Assembly: GCA_025093985.1 (NCBI GenBank)
Contig: JACAAK010000011.1
Coordinates: 558,001-622,000, forward strand
Direction of reading: 5' to 3'
DNA from: Calvatia gigantea
Lineage: Eukaryota > Basidiomycota > Agaricomycetes > Agaricales > Lycoperdaceae
Length of the DNA: 64,000 nt
Shown here: one piece after another, positions 45,861-56,222 of the stretch
Layout: each line of letters opens with the position of its first letter
How positions within the stretch are numbered: the first letter of the stretch is position 1
Program-made: the position numbers and the translations under genes
Notes under the pieces: generated by a model
The model's database searches: none
What the model was told of the DNA's origin: nothing
The model's input: the letters and a program-made list of their open reading frames with translations, nothing else

Positions 45861-48800
45861 GTGTTTACCCTATTCTTAGATATGTCTAAACTGGCCCCTG
45901 CTCCGCAGGGCTTTGTTCAAACCCCTAGCGGGCAGCTTCCCGTCCTTACAGGGACGGGTAACTACACCATTTGGTCGCTTCGCCTTCGGTCTGCACTTAT
46001 GTGCATTTCCTTAAACGATTGCTCCTGGACCGGATGGGACTTCTCTGGAGCTATGGACGAACCCGTCCAATACGAGCAGGCCTATGGACCTGAGCACCCT
46101 GCTACCCCGGCGACTAGCACTTCGCCGGCACGCCCCGCACGACCAGGAACTCCAATTCCTGCGACTGCTGAGGAGCGCCGCAGTGTTGGTATGGCCAACA
46201 ACCTCCGGATGCGAGCCCTTGGGTTGATAGAGGCAACTCTCCCCAACAGCATGCTCAAGCATTCCGCCCGGGATGCTCGCGCTCTCTGGTCTCAGTTGCA
46301 GGGCCAATATGGCCTTCCTGGACCAGCTCAGGTCTATAACGAGTTCATTCGCGCCATAACGTTTGAGCTCCCCCTCGGCGGTGATCCCTCGCTCAAGATG
46401 AGCGAGCTCCAGCAGATCTTCGGGCAGCTTGACGCCATGGATAGTGGCATCGCCCCGGAGATCGAGACGATGATCCTTCTCCACTCTCTCCACCCGTCTT
46501 TGAGCCACGTAGCTCAGACACTCCTCACCTCGAACACGTCGCTCCACGAGCTGACGTGGGATAAAGCCAGAAGCGGCATTATAGCCGCTTACGCCTCCAA
46601 TCAGACCGCCCACGCGCAACGAGCGCGCTTTACTCCACGACAAGGAGGTGGGCAGCAGCAGCAGCGCCAGCAGCAGCAAGGAGGACAGCAGCGACCGCAA
46701 GGTCAGCAGCAACCTTCGGGGTCTAAAAAGCCCCAGCAGCAGCAGCAGCAGCAGCAGCAAAAGCCATCTGGAGGAGAAGGCGACGGCGAGAAGAAACGCC
46801 GCTGGCGCCCTCGAGGAAAAGGAAAGGGCAAGGGAAAGGAGGGAGGTGCGCAAGGCAATGCCGCCACCTCTTCCGGTTATATCCAGGACGTGGATTTCGT
46901 GTCGCAGGCACAAACTGTGCCGCCACCATCCACTCGTTCCCTCGTAGAAGCAACGCGTCGAGCCAAGAATACTCCCGTTGCATCTAACTCCGCTGCCACA
47001 GGCAGCAATGCTACTCCACTCGCGTCGCGCATCACTGCGCCCGAGCCCGAAGCTCGTAGAAAACCTTCAGTGAAAGCCAAGGTTACCGCCTTGAAGAATT
47101 GGGACAAACGTCTCGATTCGATTTCGTCGTCGGGCGAGAGTTCGGAGGAGATGTGGAAGCGGTTTGACGAAATGGATGTCGATAATAATCCATCCACCGT
47201 CACGAGGGAGGAAGACGAGATCGCGTGGCCGGCCCCTGTGTATAACAAGCCGGCGATTATCAAGAAACCCAAGCCGCTCAAGAAGAAGCAGGCACCGAAG
47301 GAGATCGAGTCAGTCCTCGAGTCGGTCTTAGACGACAACGACTCGGACACCGACTACGGTTCCGACGGAGGGTGCGGGTCAGTACCTTCAACTGACTACT
47401 ACTCTTGTTCTGATGCAGAGGATGATGTACAGCCCCATCAACGGATGGGACGGAACGATACAGACGCAGGGACTGTCCGCCTCGGAGCGGGACGCCCTGG
47501 AGATTCCGAAGTTGAGTTGGGACGACCAGGTGGCCGCCGAAGAGAGCGGGGCACCTATGCAGATGTAGCACGTCGTCCACCTCCTGTAGGGACTCGTCGT
47601 AGACACCGCTGTACGGATTTTGTAAACTGCAATGTATGCTGGAAGCGCGCACAAGGCGCTTCCCCTTCTGCTTATTCCGCTAGTAAACCTAAGCTGGAAA
47701 GTAAGATGAACGCTACATATACCGTGAATAATCACGAGTATTCAGACAAGTTGAGGTCAGAACTCCACGAAGAGCACGAGGATCTTAATCAGATCATTAC
47801 ATATCACATTTGTGATTTGTCTCAGTGCCAAAAGTGTCGAGAAGAAGGGAATAAACATTCTGTGAATAACGCAGACTGGCTCCTTGATTCTGGAGCATCG
47901 TACCATGTCACCGGCTATCTCTCTGATTTCGCAGAGGTTAAGATGGGCCACTTCGGGCTTATACAAGCCGCTGGCAACCGGATTTATGAAATGACAGGAC
48001 GAGGGTCTGTGATTTTCCAGCATGACGTGTCAGACAAGGGAAAGTCCAGAAGCGCTACTTCGTGTATTGCGCCGGTCTTTTACATCAAAGAAATCACAGA
48101 ACGGTTAATGTCCTCAGGCCAGATTCTTCGGAACGGCTATGTTTTAGAGGCAACCGTTAAAGGGACCACCATCCGTGATAAATCAGGAGGAGCTGTATTG
48201 TCCGCCTGGCCTCATCGTTTGTTTAAAAACAACGTACATACGGTGCACACGTATGTCTTGCAAAATAGCAAGGAGAAACCAGTAGCGTTGACGTTACGCC
48301 AACTTGATTATATCGATTGGCATCGTCGAATGGGACATCCTTCGGATCGCGTGCTCTCCGAGCTTCCAAAGCACGTTGAGGGCATCGCGTCAATTCCCGC
48401 ACCATCTACTCGGAAAGACATTTGCGACGGCTGTGCCAAGGGGAAAATGCATAATAACCCCTTTCCGATTAACTCCAAGCGAGCCACCGCAGTCTTTGAG
48501 CTATGTCACTCAGACTTGCTGGAACTGCCCGTCATTAGCTACCATAAATATAAATGGGCAATGACGTTCCTCGATGACTTCTCTTCTCACGCACACGTAG
48601 TCCTCCTTCGAAAGAAGTCTGAGGCTTCGGAAAAACTGATCCAGCTAATCAGCGCGTTAGAGAACCTCTCCGGTATGCGAGTCAAACGACTTCGCACCGA
48701 TAATGGAGGAGAATATGTCAATGAGAGGTTATTGGCAGGACTCGCGGCGCGTGGAATTACCCACGAGACCACTGCTCCCTATGCGCATCAGCAGAATGGG

Positions 48801-51638
48801 AGAGCAGAGAGACTGAACCGCACCCTACACGAGAAAGCCCAAGCTATAAGGCTACAGGCATGTCTACCTGACTCGTGGTGGGAATTTGCGTTGAATACAG
48901 CTGTGCATTTATATAATCGCACACCAGTCCAGCGTCTGCAGTGGAAGACACCTTTTGAGTGTTATTCGAGGGAAAAGCCAAATTTATCCCATCTCCGTGT
49001 GTTTGGATGCGGCGCGTATGTTTATCTACCCGATGAGATCCGCCCAAACAAATTGTCCGCAAAATCCGAGATGATGATCTTTCTTGGATACAAAGGCAGT
49101 AAAAATTACGTCTTTATGCGGCACACGGCAGGCAATGTGATTTTTATATCACCAAACGCCTTATTCGACGAGGGATATTTCCCTAAATGCCCCGATTCAG
49201 TGCCGGATAGCAGTAACCGGCCTAATCACGGAGGAGAGAGAAATCTGCCTAGACCAGGATTAGAGAATGAACCACCTATTCCGCCATCTTCGGATGACGC
49301 TGGAATTGTTCCACCTCCACCTGATCAGCCAGTGAAGTTACCCCCAGTTTCTCCACCGAAATATTCTCCGCCTACACCTCCTTTACCCCGGCGTGATTCT
49401 ACTCCGCCAGACAGCTTTGATTCACGACGGCCATCACCTGGCAATACGCCACCATGGGTTCCCCCACCTGAGTCGCCACCTTCGCATGGAACGACCGTTG
49501 AGGAGGAGCCTGATGTACGTGATAATTGGCATGTGGACAGAGATGTATGGGATACCAGTAACCAGGAATTCCCAATCCCTGTTCCCAAACGTCGAGCTGT
49601 TGGTTCTGATCAGATAGAGCCGCGTCGTTCTGAACGACAAGGCAGGCCTCCTGTCAGACCAGGTAATACGTATGGGGATAATAGGCGTCCAATTTCGATC
49701 GAAAGAGAAATAGATCGGACTCACCGACAAGAGCAGCAGAGGCAAAGGCAGCGTGTACGCGCCAATGCCCCTTCGGACGAAGTCATTCGTGAGCGAAGAG
49801 CAAGGACTAATCATCCTGAATATGTGAGGCAAAGAGTTCGTGCTGAGCGGTACCCGCCACAACCCTTTGACTTGCCTCCATTTCAGCTCCCTCCACGTCC
49901 GGAACTGCCGCCTATGCCTGAAAACAATGATCCAACATCTCACGATGTAAATGATATGGACATTGAAAGGCTTGTCGCTGAGGGAGGAGTAAAACTGATC
50001 GATTTCTTGATACAGACGGTACATAATACCGCTCACGGAGAGCCTGAAACTTTCCGTGATATGCTTAAACTTCCTGAGCCTGTCAAGGCAAAATGGATGG
50101 CTGCATGTATCGAGGAACTCGAAGCGTTGAAAAAACGCGGAGTGTACGAACTAGTAGATCTTCCGAAAGGAAGGAGAACGGTGAAAAACCGTTGGGTATT
50201 TCTCGAAAAGTCTGATGGCCGCCTGCGAGCTCGCTTAGTTGCGAAGGGGTTCTCGCAGATTGAAGGCATCGACTATAACGAGCTTTTCTCACCAGTTGTC
50301 CGCTACGAGTCTGCGCGCGTAAGCTTCGCACTCGCTGCAATCCACGATTGGGATATGCATAGCGTTGACGTAAAAACTGCCTATTTATATGGCAAACTGG
50401 ACGAGGAAATATACATGGAACAGCCCGAAGGGTTTCGACTTCCCGGGCAGGAAGGAAAAGTATGGAGACTTAGACGAGCGATTTACGGCCTTAAACAAGC
50501 TGGTCGCCAGTGGTGGAAAGAATTGCATCAATCCATGATTGAGCTGGGATTTACCCGCTGCAAATCTGACTACGCCGTCTACTTTCACAGACATCCGAAA
50601 ACAAAAGAGCTTGTAGTAGCCATTGTCTACGTTGATGACGTGAATTTCTTGGGAAAGAAAGACTCCCCCCTCCTCAAAGAGTTGAAGGGAAAGTTCACGA
50701 AAAAGTGGGAATGCAGAGATCACGGTCCCTGTGAAGAATTCCTTGGGATGAAAATCACGAGGAATCGCTCCAAGCGTCAAATCTTCATCCAACAGGTAAA
50801 ATACCTGGATAAGATCTTGCAGCGCTTCCAGGTTCCGCAATCTGCCGCGGCTAAAACGCCATTGCCAGCTGGCTTCCAGTTTGTAACGAACAAGGAAACT
50901 GCATCGACCCCCTTCCGTCTAAAGTACCAACAATTGGTTGGATCTTTAATGTACTTGATGATCGGTACCAGGCCCGACATAGCCTTTGCCGTAGTTAAGC
51001 TGGCACAACATGCCGCTAACCCCGCTCCTGAGCACTATCGCGCTGGAATTCATGTACTAAAGTACTTGTCGATGACAAGGAACTATGCATTGAAATATGA
51101 AGGCGATACTGGGAAATCCGCGGTGACGCTGGAATGTCTCAGTGACTCGGATTGGGCTCAAGATACAGAAACCCGCCGATCTGTTTCGGGAAACGTTTGT
51201 CTGATCGCGTCCGGTGCTGTTACCTGGACTTCGCGGCGACAAAAGACGGTTTCGCTATCATCCACTGAGGCGGAATACAAAGAACTGTCTGACGCTTCAC
51301 GACAAGTGAAATGGCTGTCACAGCTTCTGGAGGAGCTCAAAATTGAGCACCCAACTCCTATTCTCTACGGCGACAATGATGGGTCCAAATTCTGGACTGA
51401 AAATCCCATTGTTGAAAAACGGTCGAAGCACGTGGATATTCATTACCACTATGTGCGAGAATTAGTTGAGGAGGGTATTATTGTTATTGGTGATGTGTCT
51501 TCACAAGACAATCCCGCCGATATCTTTACAAAGAATCTTGGCGTAACCAAAATCAATCTCTTCCGCCCTGAGCTTGGATTGATTTTCGGTTCCGATATCG
51601 AAGCATGGGATAAAGCCGCTCGATTGATGAAACGTTAA
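45861..51638 (+). CDS. copia gag-pol polyprotein
   Basis: One open frame of 1925 codons; ATG 45882 (MSKLAPAPQ) is the more likely start because TTCTTAG just before it looks like an acceptor. Gag has the usual N-terminal fold (LTGTGNYTIWSLRLRSALM) and a long poly-Gln/basic stretch (about residues 255-330). Protease: WLLDSGASYHVTG (about 675). Integrase: DWHRRMGHPSDR, CDGCAKGKMHN, HSDLLEL, TDNGGEY and QQNGRAERLNRT, giving the D,D,E triad. Reverse transcriptase: GRLRARLVAKGFSQIEGIDY and YVDD (about 1590). RNase H: SDSDWAQDTETRRSVSG and LSSTEAEYKEL. Order PR-INT-RT-RH is copia. All catalytic residues I can check are present. I see no classical CX2CX4HX4C knuckle in gag. Confidence 0.95.
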   Translation: MFTLFLDMSKLAPAPQGFVQTPSGQLPVLTGTGNYTIWSLRLRSALMCISLNDCSWTGWDFSGAMDEPVQYEQAYGPEHPATPATSTSPARPARPGTPIPATAEERRSVGMANNLRMRALGLIEATLPNSMLKHSARDARALWSQLQGQYGLPGPAQVYNEFIRAITFELPLGGDPSLKMSELQQIFGQLDAMDSGIAPEIETMILLHSLHPSLSHVAQTLLTSNTSLHELTWDKARSGIIAAYASNQTAHAQRARFTPRQGGGQQQQRQQQQGGQQRPQGQQQPSGSKKPQQQQQQQQQKPSGGEGDGEKKRRWRPRGKGKGKGKEGGAQGNAATSSGYIQDVDFVSQAQTVPPPSTRSLVEATRRAKNTPVASNSAATGSNATPLASRITAPEPEARRKPSVKAKVTALKNWDKRLDSISSSGESSEEMWKRFDEMDVDNNPSTVTREEDEIAWPAPVYNKPAIIKKPKPLKKKQAPKEIESVLESVLDDNDSDTDYGSDGGCGSVPSTDYYSCSDAEDDVQPHQRMGRNDTDAGTVRLGAGRPGDSEVELGRPGGRRRERGTYADVARRPPPVGTRRRHRCTDFVNCNVCWKRAQGASPSAYSASKPKLESKMNATYTVNNHEYSDKLRSELHEEHEDLNQIITYHICDLSQCQKCREEGNKHSVNNADWLLDSGASYHVTGYLSDFAEVKMGHFGLIQAAGNRIYEMTGRGSVIFQHDVSDKGKSRSATSCIAPVFYIKEITERLMSSGQILRNGYVLEATVKGTTIRDKSGGAVLSAWPHRLFKNNVHTVHTYVLQNSKEKPVALTLRQLDYIDWHRRMGHPSDRVLSELPKHVEGIASIPAPSTRKDICDGCAKGKMHNNPFPINSKRATAVFELCHSDLLELPVISYHKYKWAMTFLDDFSSHAHVVLLRKKSEASEKLIQLISALENLSGMRVKRLRTDNGGEYVNERLLAGLAARGITHETTAPYAHQQNGRAERLNRTLHEKAQAIRLQACLPDSWWEFALNTAVHLYNRTPVQRLQWKTPFECYSREKPNLSHLRVFGCGAYVYLPDEIRPNKLSAKSEMMIFLGYKGSKNYVFMRHTAGNVIFISPNALFDEGYFPKCPDSVPDSSNRPNHGGERNLPRPGLENEPPIPPSSDDAGIVPPPPDQPVKLPPVSPPKYSPPTPPLPRRDSTPPDSFDSRRPSPGNTPPWVPPPESPPSHGTTVEEEPDVRDNWHVDRDVWDTSNQEFPIPVPKRRAVGSDQIEPRRSERQGRPPVRPGNTYGDNRRPISIEREIDRTHRQEQQRQRQRVRANAPSDEVIRERRARTNHPEYVRQRVRAERYPPQPFDLPPFQLPPRPELPPMPENNDPTSHDVNDMDIERLVAEGGVKLIDFLIQTVHNTAHGEPETFRDMLKLPEPVKAKWMAACIEELEALKKRGVYELVDLPKGRRTVKNRWVFLEKSDGRLRARLVAKGFSQIEGIDYNELFSPVVRYESARVSFALAAIHDWDMHSVDVKTAYLYGKLDEEIYMEQPEGFRLPGQEGKVWRLRRAIYGLKQAGRQWWKELHQSMIELGFTRCKSDYAVYFHRHPKTKELVVAIVYVDDVNFLGKKDSPLLKELKGKFTKKWECRDHGPCEEFLGMKITRNRSKRQIFIQQVKYLDKILQRFQVPQSAAAKTPLPAGFQFVTNKETASTPFRLKYQQLVGSLMYLMIGTRPDIAFAVVKLAQHAANPAPEHYRAGIHVLKYLSMTRNYALKYEGDTGKSAVTLECLSDSDWAQDTETRRSVSGNVCLIASGAVTWTSRRQKTVSLSSTEAEYKELSDASRQVKWLSQLLEELKIEHPTPILYGDNDGSKFWTENPIVEKRSKHVDIHYHYVRELVEEGIIVIGDVSSQDNPADIFTKNLGVTKINLFRPELGLIFGSDIEAWDKAARLMKR

Positions 51639-51649
51639 TCTCCCTCCTT

Positions 51650-51690
51650 CAAGTGAGGAGGAGTGTTGAATCTCGATCCTACCACTACTT
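51650..51690 (+). repeat. polypurine tract and 27-bp remnant of 3' LTR
   Basis: AGTGAGGAGGAG immediately precedes TGTTGAATCTCGATCC, which equals the start of the 5' LTR. Similarity continues through TACCACTAC with one base missing, then ends. Confidence 0.8.
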
Positions 51691-51855
51691 GTTAGTCAAT
51701 GCCAAACAAGCAACGAGGAGAAACCGAGAACAAGGAGAAAATGTATACAATCGACGATAATTCCCAATAACCAGTTGGGGGAGATCAGAACGGGCAGTGA
51801 GGCTAAGGGTTAACAGGAGAACTGGGTTCCACCCCTCCTTTAACCCCCTTACGAC

Positions 51856-52656
51856 TCAGTTCAACCGCCCGCGCCTGCACGCATCCCTCAGATAATCCGC
51901 TCTCAAATTAACCCTAGCCGGTTTCCGACGTAAAACCAGGCGTCTTCCCGACCGAGATGCATTATCAATCTCGCCTGAACCACAAATATGATCTCCAGAA
52001 CATGCGGTGGCAGCAATGGGAGAAGGTAAGGAGAACGAACACCGCTGTGGACTGCCCAACGCCGTATTCCACGAACATCTACACCCAGCATCGATATCGT
52101 CCGAAGAAATGTCCTCAGTGCAGATGTCGAAATAACCCTGCTTCGATCTCGCCACCAAAGGTGAGTTGGAGCCGATGAAAGTCGGTGCCGGCGTTGGTTT
52201 CGGCGTGAGGTCATTCCCCCTTGGAGTATTAGGAGGCGACAGGAACAAAGGAGAGAATTCGGGAAGAGGGACGAGGTCGGGAAGGTCGGAGTAGTCGGTA
52301 TCGTCACCGCCCTCATTATGAGCTGGGTTATCGCCGGTGGTGGTATCAGGCGAAGTTGGAGGCGAGAGCCAGAAGGAAGTAACAGACTCGGCGGAAGAGG
52401 ATGGGACGAATGGTGCCAGAAAGACTGGAGGAGGGTGTTCAGAGAGGGGAGAGTGCGATGAAAAGTCGACGGGGAAGAAATCATCCAAATCCGAATCGGT
52501 ATCATCGGTTTGAGGCTCTAGGTCCTCGTCCCATGGCCTCGACGGGTGTACGACGTCGAATCTGGCGAGGAAATCGGAGAGAGGGGGAACGATGTAATGC
52601 GAGTCTTCATTGGCCCTGGCTGTGCCAGCGTCCTCGATAGGGCGAGGTGAAGTCAT
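51856..52656 (-). CDS. hypothetical Pro/Ser/Asp-rich protein
   Basis: Single-exon frame of 266 codons from ATG 52656 (MTSPRPIEDAGTARANEDSH). Composition is disordered, with many PPxxP-like and DD-rich patches, and a basic end (RRLVLRRKPARVNLRADYLR). Family not recognised. Codon use looks fungal-nuclear, but without a homologue it remains hypothetical. Confidence 0.45.
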   Translation of the reverse strand: MTSPRPIEDAGTARANEDSHYIVPPLSDFLARFDVVHPSRPWDEDLEPQTDDTDSDLDDFFPVDFSSHSPLSEHPPPVFLAPFVPSSSAESVTSFWLSPPTSPDTTTGDNPAHNEGGDDTDYSDLPDLVPLPEFSPLFLSPPNTPRGNDLTPKPTPAPTFIGSNSPLVARSKQGYFDICTEDISSDDIDAGCRCSWNTALGSPQRCSFSLPSPIAATACSGDHICGSGEIDNASRSGRRLVLRRKPARVNLRADYLRDACRRGRLN

Positions 52657-54502
52657 ACTGATAGTGTATGTTTGTAGTCAGTGAAATTTCGTGGTAAGTT
52701 GAAATGGTAATGAAAAAACGGTTTGAAACGAGACGGAAGGTTTATATGCATCCTGAAAGTGAGTCTTTGTAAGTGAACTCGATCGTAAAATGGGAGAGAC
52801 CCAAGACATACCAGAGGAAGGGGGGGGGGTCGAACATCGTGGCCGCTCCAGGTAAGGGGTAACGCGATGATCTCACAGCCGCAACTATGTCCAAACCTAC
52901 ACGAACTGAAGTTATGAATCCATTTCGAAGCTCATGTAGTCACCAGGTAAGCCCTAGTGTCAGTGCCTGGAACATTTAAACGATTTTGCGGACCTGACCT
53001 CAATGGACCCTTTTCTCCTTGTCCGATCTCAACATGTTCCAGCTAGAAAGTGAGGTTCTGCATGGCTCCAAGGTGCCCACAATAGAATGCGGAGACCATG
53101 AAACTTGAGACAGGGCAGGTAGAAATGCCCAGAGGTGCCCCCCCCCCTTTGTGACCAAAAGCCTCATGACTTTCCAAGATACTTTAGGAGGACGAACAGA
53201 ATGAGAGATGTAAGGCGAGCCTACTTTTAGAAAAAGTTCAAGGGAAATTAAGAGTATGATTGCGACAAGGATCCACAAGTGGTTTTCTTGAGTGGCTTGA
53301 AGAGGAATTATGAGATGATCAAGTTTTCGAGCCGATGTGAGAAGGAATGGGTGTTACACTAAACCGAGGGCCAGACGGGCCTGTGGGTGTTACCACATTC
53401 CAATGAGTACAAGCAGCGAAGGATCGCATTTTCTGACGGGAAGGGTACCAAATGGACCTCTTTAGAGTGAGCGACGGAGAAAGCCTCGAGATTCGTGTAC
53501 CTGCGAAGCGGTCTGTGGGGCAAACCCCGAAGCAGACGGACGTGTGTACTTTATGCTGAAGAAAAGGGGAGTGTCCTGCAATCCACCTTTGTGCTGGCAA
53601 CAGCGAGGTCAGAAAGGCTACTGGTCGCGAATGTGAAATGCTCGGGAAAACTGTATCCAAGTGCAAGAAACCCCAAGCCCATAGAAGAGCACGGCACATA
53701 TTTCCCCGATCCACAAAATAGCGGAGGCTTCGAAAGCGACAAATTGGTTACCCCACTTCCAGTCCTTCTGACCGTGGTCTATCGGATAATCGTCGATCGT
53801 TATACTTAGCGCCGCCCGCTCCTATACTTGTGGATATACTCGTATCGTCGTTAATTTATCCCCTCCCTCAATGGCTAAAACTTACCGCTCAGTTGGGACC
53901 CGTCGGGAGGCGAGGTGCAAGTTGGCAACCTGGCACGGGTGAACGCACATACACGAACTCGTGTGGCTGTACATACAACGTGCTCGTGGAGCTCATGGGG
54001 TCAGGTGGCCGACAAGACAAGAGTTGCCAAATGGGCGCAGTGGAAGAGCTGCGCTTTCCAGAGAAAGTACCTTCGGCATCTGTGACCTCCATCAAAGACT
54101 GGGGCCTCCCGTGAGAAAGTGCTGGCCGCTGCGTCGTTCATCAACACTTCAACATTTTATTTCAATGTCAACATCAATATTCAAATATTGAATGTTCAAT
54201 ATGGAAAGGACCATACAATATCTACCATGGTCCATGGCACTCTATGACACACTGTAACCAAAGTACCCCCGGTCGCATATCAAGCTCCATGAAAATCTCT
54301 TCAAGTGTGCTCCCGTTTCCTCTAATTTACGCGGTGTCGCAATTCATTAACTCAACTTGAAATGCAGCTCATGCTTCAGAGAGAGGTGCTCGAATTGAGA
54401 GATCAAACATTCTGAAATATAAGCCATACACATACACTACAACAACTTCAAGACGTATGGTACATATTTTATCGCGACAAGAAATGGATAATAATCGATG
54501 CT
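52657..54502. other. 1.85 kb without recognised features
   Basis: Frames up to about 130 codons exist on both strands (e.g. 53319-53714 -, 53495-53809 +), overlapping and without family signals. A G9 run lies at about 52821. Confidence 0.35.
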
Positions 54503-56151
54503 TTAGATGCACTGGCTGTACCACTGGTTGACGACAGTGCAGGTCGTGCCAGAGACGCACGAAAAAGGGCCACTCCAGCCTTGGCCACCGCTGCAAGAGA
54601 GCGCGTCGGTAACAATCTCATCCAAAACCAGATCAGAACTCACCATTGACCCCACTGGGTCTGTTGAGAACCGCCAGGAGCGGTGGTGGTGGGTCCGGGG
54701 TTGTTAGTGGTGGTCCCGGGCTGACCAGCGGTGCCGGTGTAGGTCGAGCCGATGGAACCGAACCTGATGTTGGAGTAGGTGACAGAGGCGTTGGGAGATT
54801 GGCTCTCGACGTCGGTGGGCTTGCCAGAGCTGGTGGAGCAAGTGCCACGAGCAATACCGGGCTTGCTTGGATCAGCGTCGGTGGGGTAGTTGGAGTCGAG
54901 CCAGAGCATGTTGACGGCATGGTCGTCCCAGATGGAGAGGACGAGAACCATGCCACGGTTCATAGCGCCGCTCATGCCGGACATGCCACCCTTGTTCTGG
55001 AAGCTCCTGGTGTCACCGAAAGCGGTCTTTGCATCGTCACAGAACCCGGTAGTAATGGAGTCGTAGGCGGTCATTCCGGGGACGTTGACCTTGGAGTTCT
55101 GGATGACTTTGCCGTCTTGGACATAGAGGCGACGGATCTCGCTGAGAGTGCCGCTGGTAGAGTTGTTGCTGGTGAGGAATTGGGTGACGACTGTGAACTT
55201 GCGGCTGGTATCAACGGTCATGCCCTTTCCGTAGAAGGTCTTGTCGCCCATGCGGAACGAGTTGAAATCGCAACCATCGGGATCGCAGACGGTGCCGTAG
55301 CGGTCGTTAGCACCGCAAGCAGTGCCGCTGCAGCGAGAAAGTCCGCTAGTTGTGCAAGGATGGGGGGTGTAGGCAGCAGAGACGGAATTGGCCTCCCAGA
55401 CGTCCATCTCATTGCAGCAGGCGCCGAAACCACCCGTTCCGGCGTTGGTATCATTAGGTGAGGGTTGCCAACCGGCAGAGTTAGCCTATGCGGTATAATA
55501 AGCCAGCAATTCTTGCTTTCGAATTAGGTTAGAACGTACCTCGCCGTTAATGAATTTAATGTCACGGGGACATTGGGAGTCGCAGTAACCAGTACCGTAC
55601 TTAGCACCAGCCTTGTTGGTGGAGAACTGGGACATGCCACCATCGGCGGCCATCTCGGAGAAGTAAAGAGCACCGTTAAGACCACAGGGAAGGTTGGAAA
55701 CATCGACGTCGAAGGTGAACTCCTGGTTGAGGAGTTTGAACATCTCGTAGTGGGTGTCGTCGGCCATGAGGTAAAGACGAGAACCAACATTCTTCTGCTG
55801 GCTCTGAGTAACGAACTTGAGGGTGAGGGCGTTGCCGCTGGTGGTGACACCGTAAGTGCCGGCGTAATCAGCACCATCGAGAGCGCAGTTGGAAGCACAA
55901 GTCTTGCCATCGGGGCAAAGGGTGCTATCCCAGGTGTTGCCGGTGTAGCAGTTGGTGAAGCCGGTGGTAGTGTGGAGCCATCGCCAGTTGGCATCGAGGA
56001 CGACCTTACCGGTAGAGACAGTTGTGCAACCGGACGCGGTGCATCTCTGCCAGGGGAGAGTAGGGTGTGTTTCGGCAGTGTTGGTGCCAACCTGTTGCCC
56101 GAAGACAGCAGCGGCGAAGGAAAGGGTGAGAAGAGAGGCCTTAGGGAACAT
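54503..56151 (-). CDS. GH7 cellobiohydrolase (reducing-end exocellulase) with C-terminal CBM1
   Basis: Three exons (56151-55540, 55485-54644, 54590-54503; introns 54 and 53 nt) give 513 aa, the standard length. Signal peptide [18 protein letters not shown] is cleaved before [12 protein letters not shown], the conserved mature N-terminus. The catalytic block is [10 protein letters not shown] (Glu-x-Asp-x-x-Glu, nucleophile and acid/base) and cysteines are abundant. A Gly/Thr/Pro linker ([17 protein letters not shown]) leads to the cellulose-binding module, whose last exon reads [12 protein letters not shown]...NQWYSQCI. Secreted; releases cellobiose from the reducing ends of crystalline cellulose. 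The splice inside the CBM1 (QCG) is required to complete it. A TATA box lies 65 bp upstream. Confidence 0.97.
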
Positions 56152-56216
56152 GGCTGGTTGTCCAAAGGTCGAATACCAGTCAAACTGATGAGGATCCTGG
56201 CCCCCACCGTCCAGGA

Positions 56217-56222
56217 TTTATA
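56217..56222 (-). promoter_or_regulatory. TATA box of the GH7 gene
   Basis: TATAAA on the minus strand, 66 bp upstream of the start codon. A GTGGGG sequence fitting the CreA/Mig1 consensus SYGGRG lies at 56202-56207, but so short a match is weak evidence of glucose repression. Confidence 0.6.

Larger units (their letters stand above)
45274..51690 (+). mobile_element. Ty1/copia LTR retrotransposon lacking its 3' LTR
   Basis: 5' LTR, primer site, uninterrupted gag-pol and a purine-rich tract, followed by only the first 27 bp of a 3' LTR (51664-51690). Flanking target duplication cannot be assessed because the right end is missing. Confidence 0.9.

Noticed and set aside
46011..46913. 300-codon minus-strand ORF, very Leu-rich
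   Set aside because: It is the antisense of the poly-Gln gag region; CAG/CAA runs read backwards give Leu codons. No independent signal.
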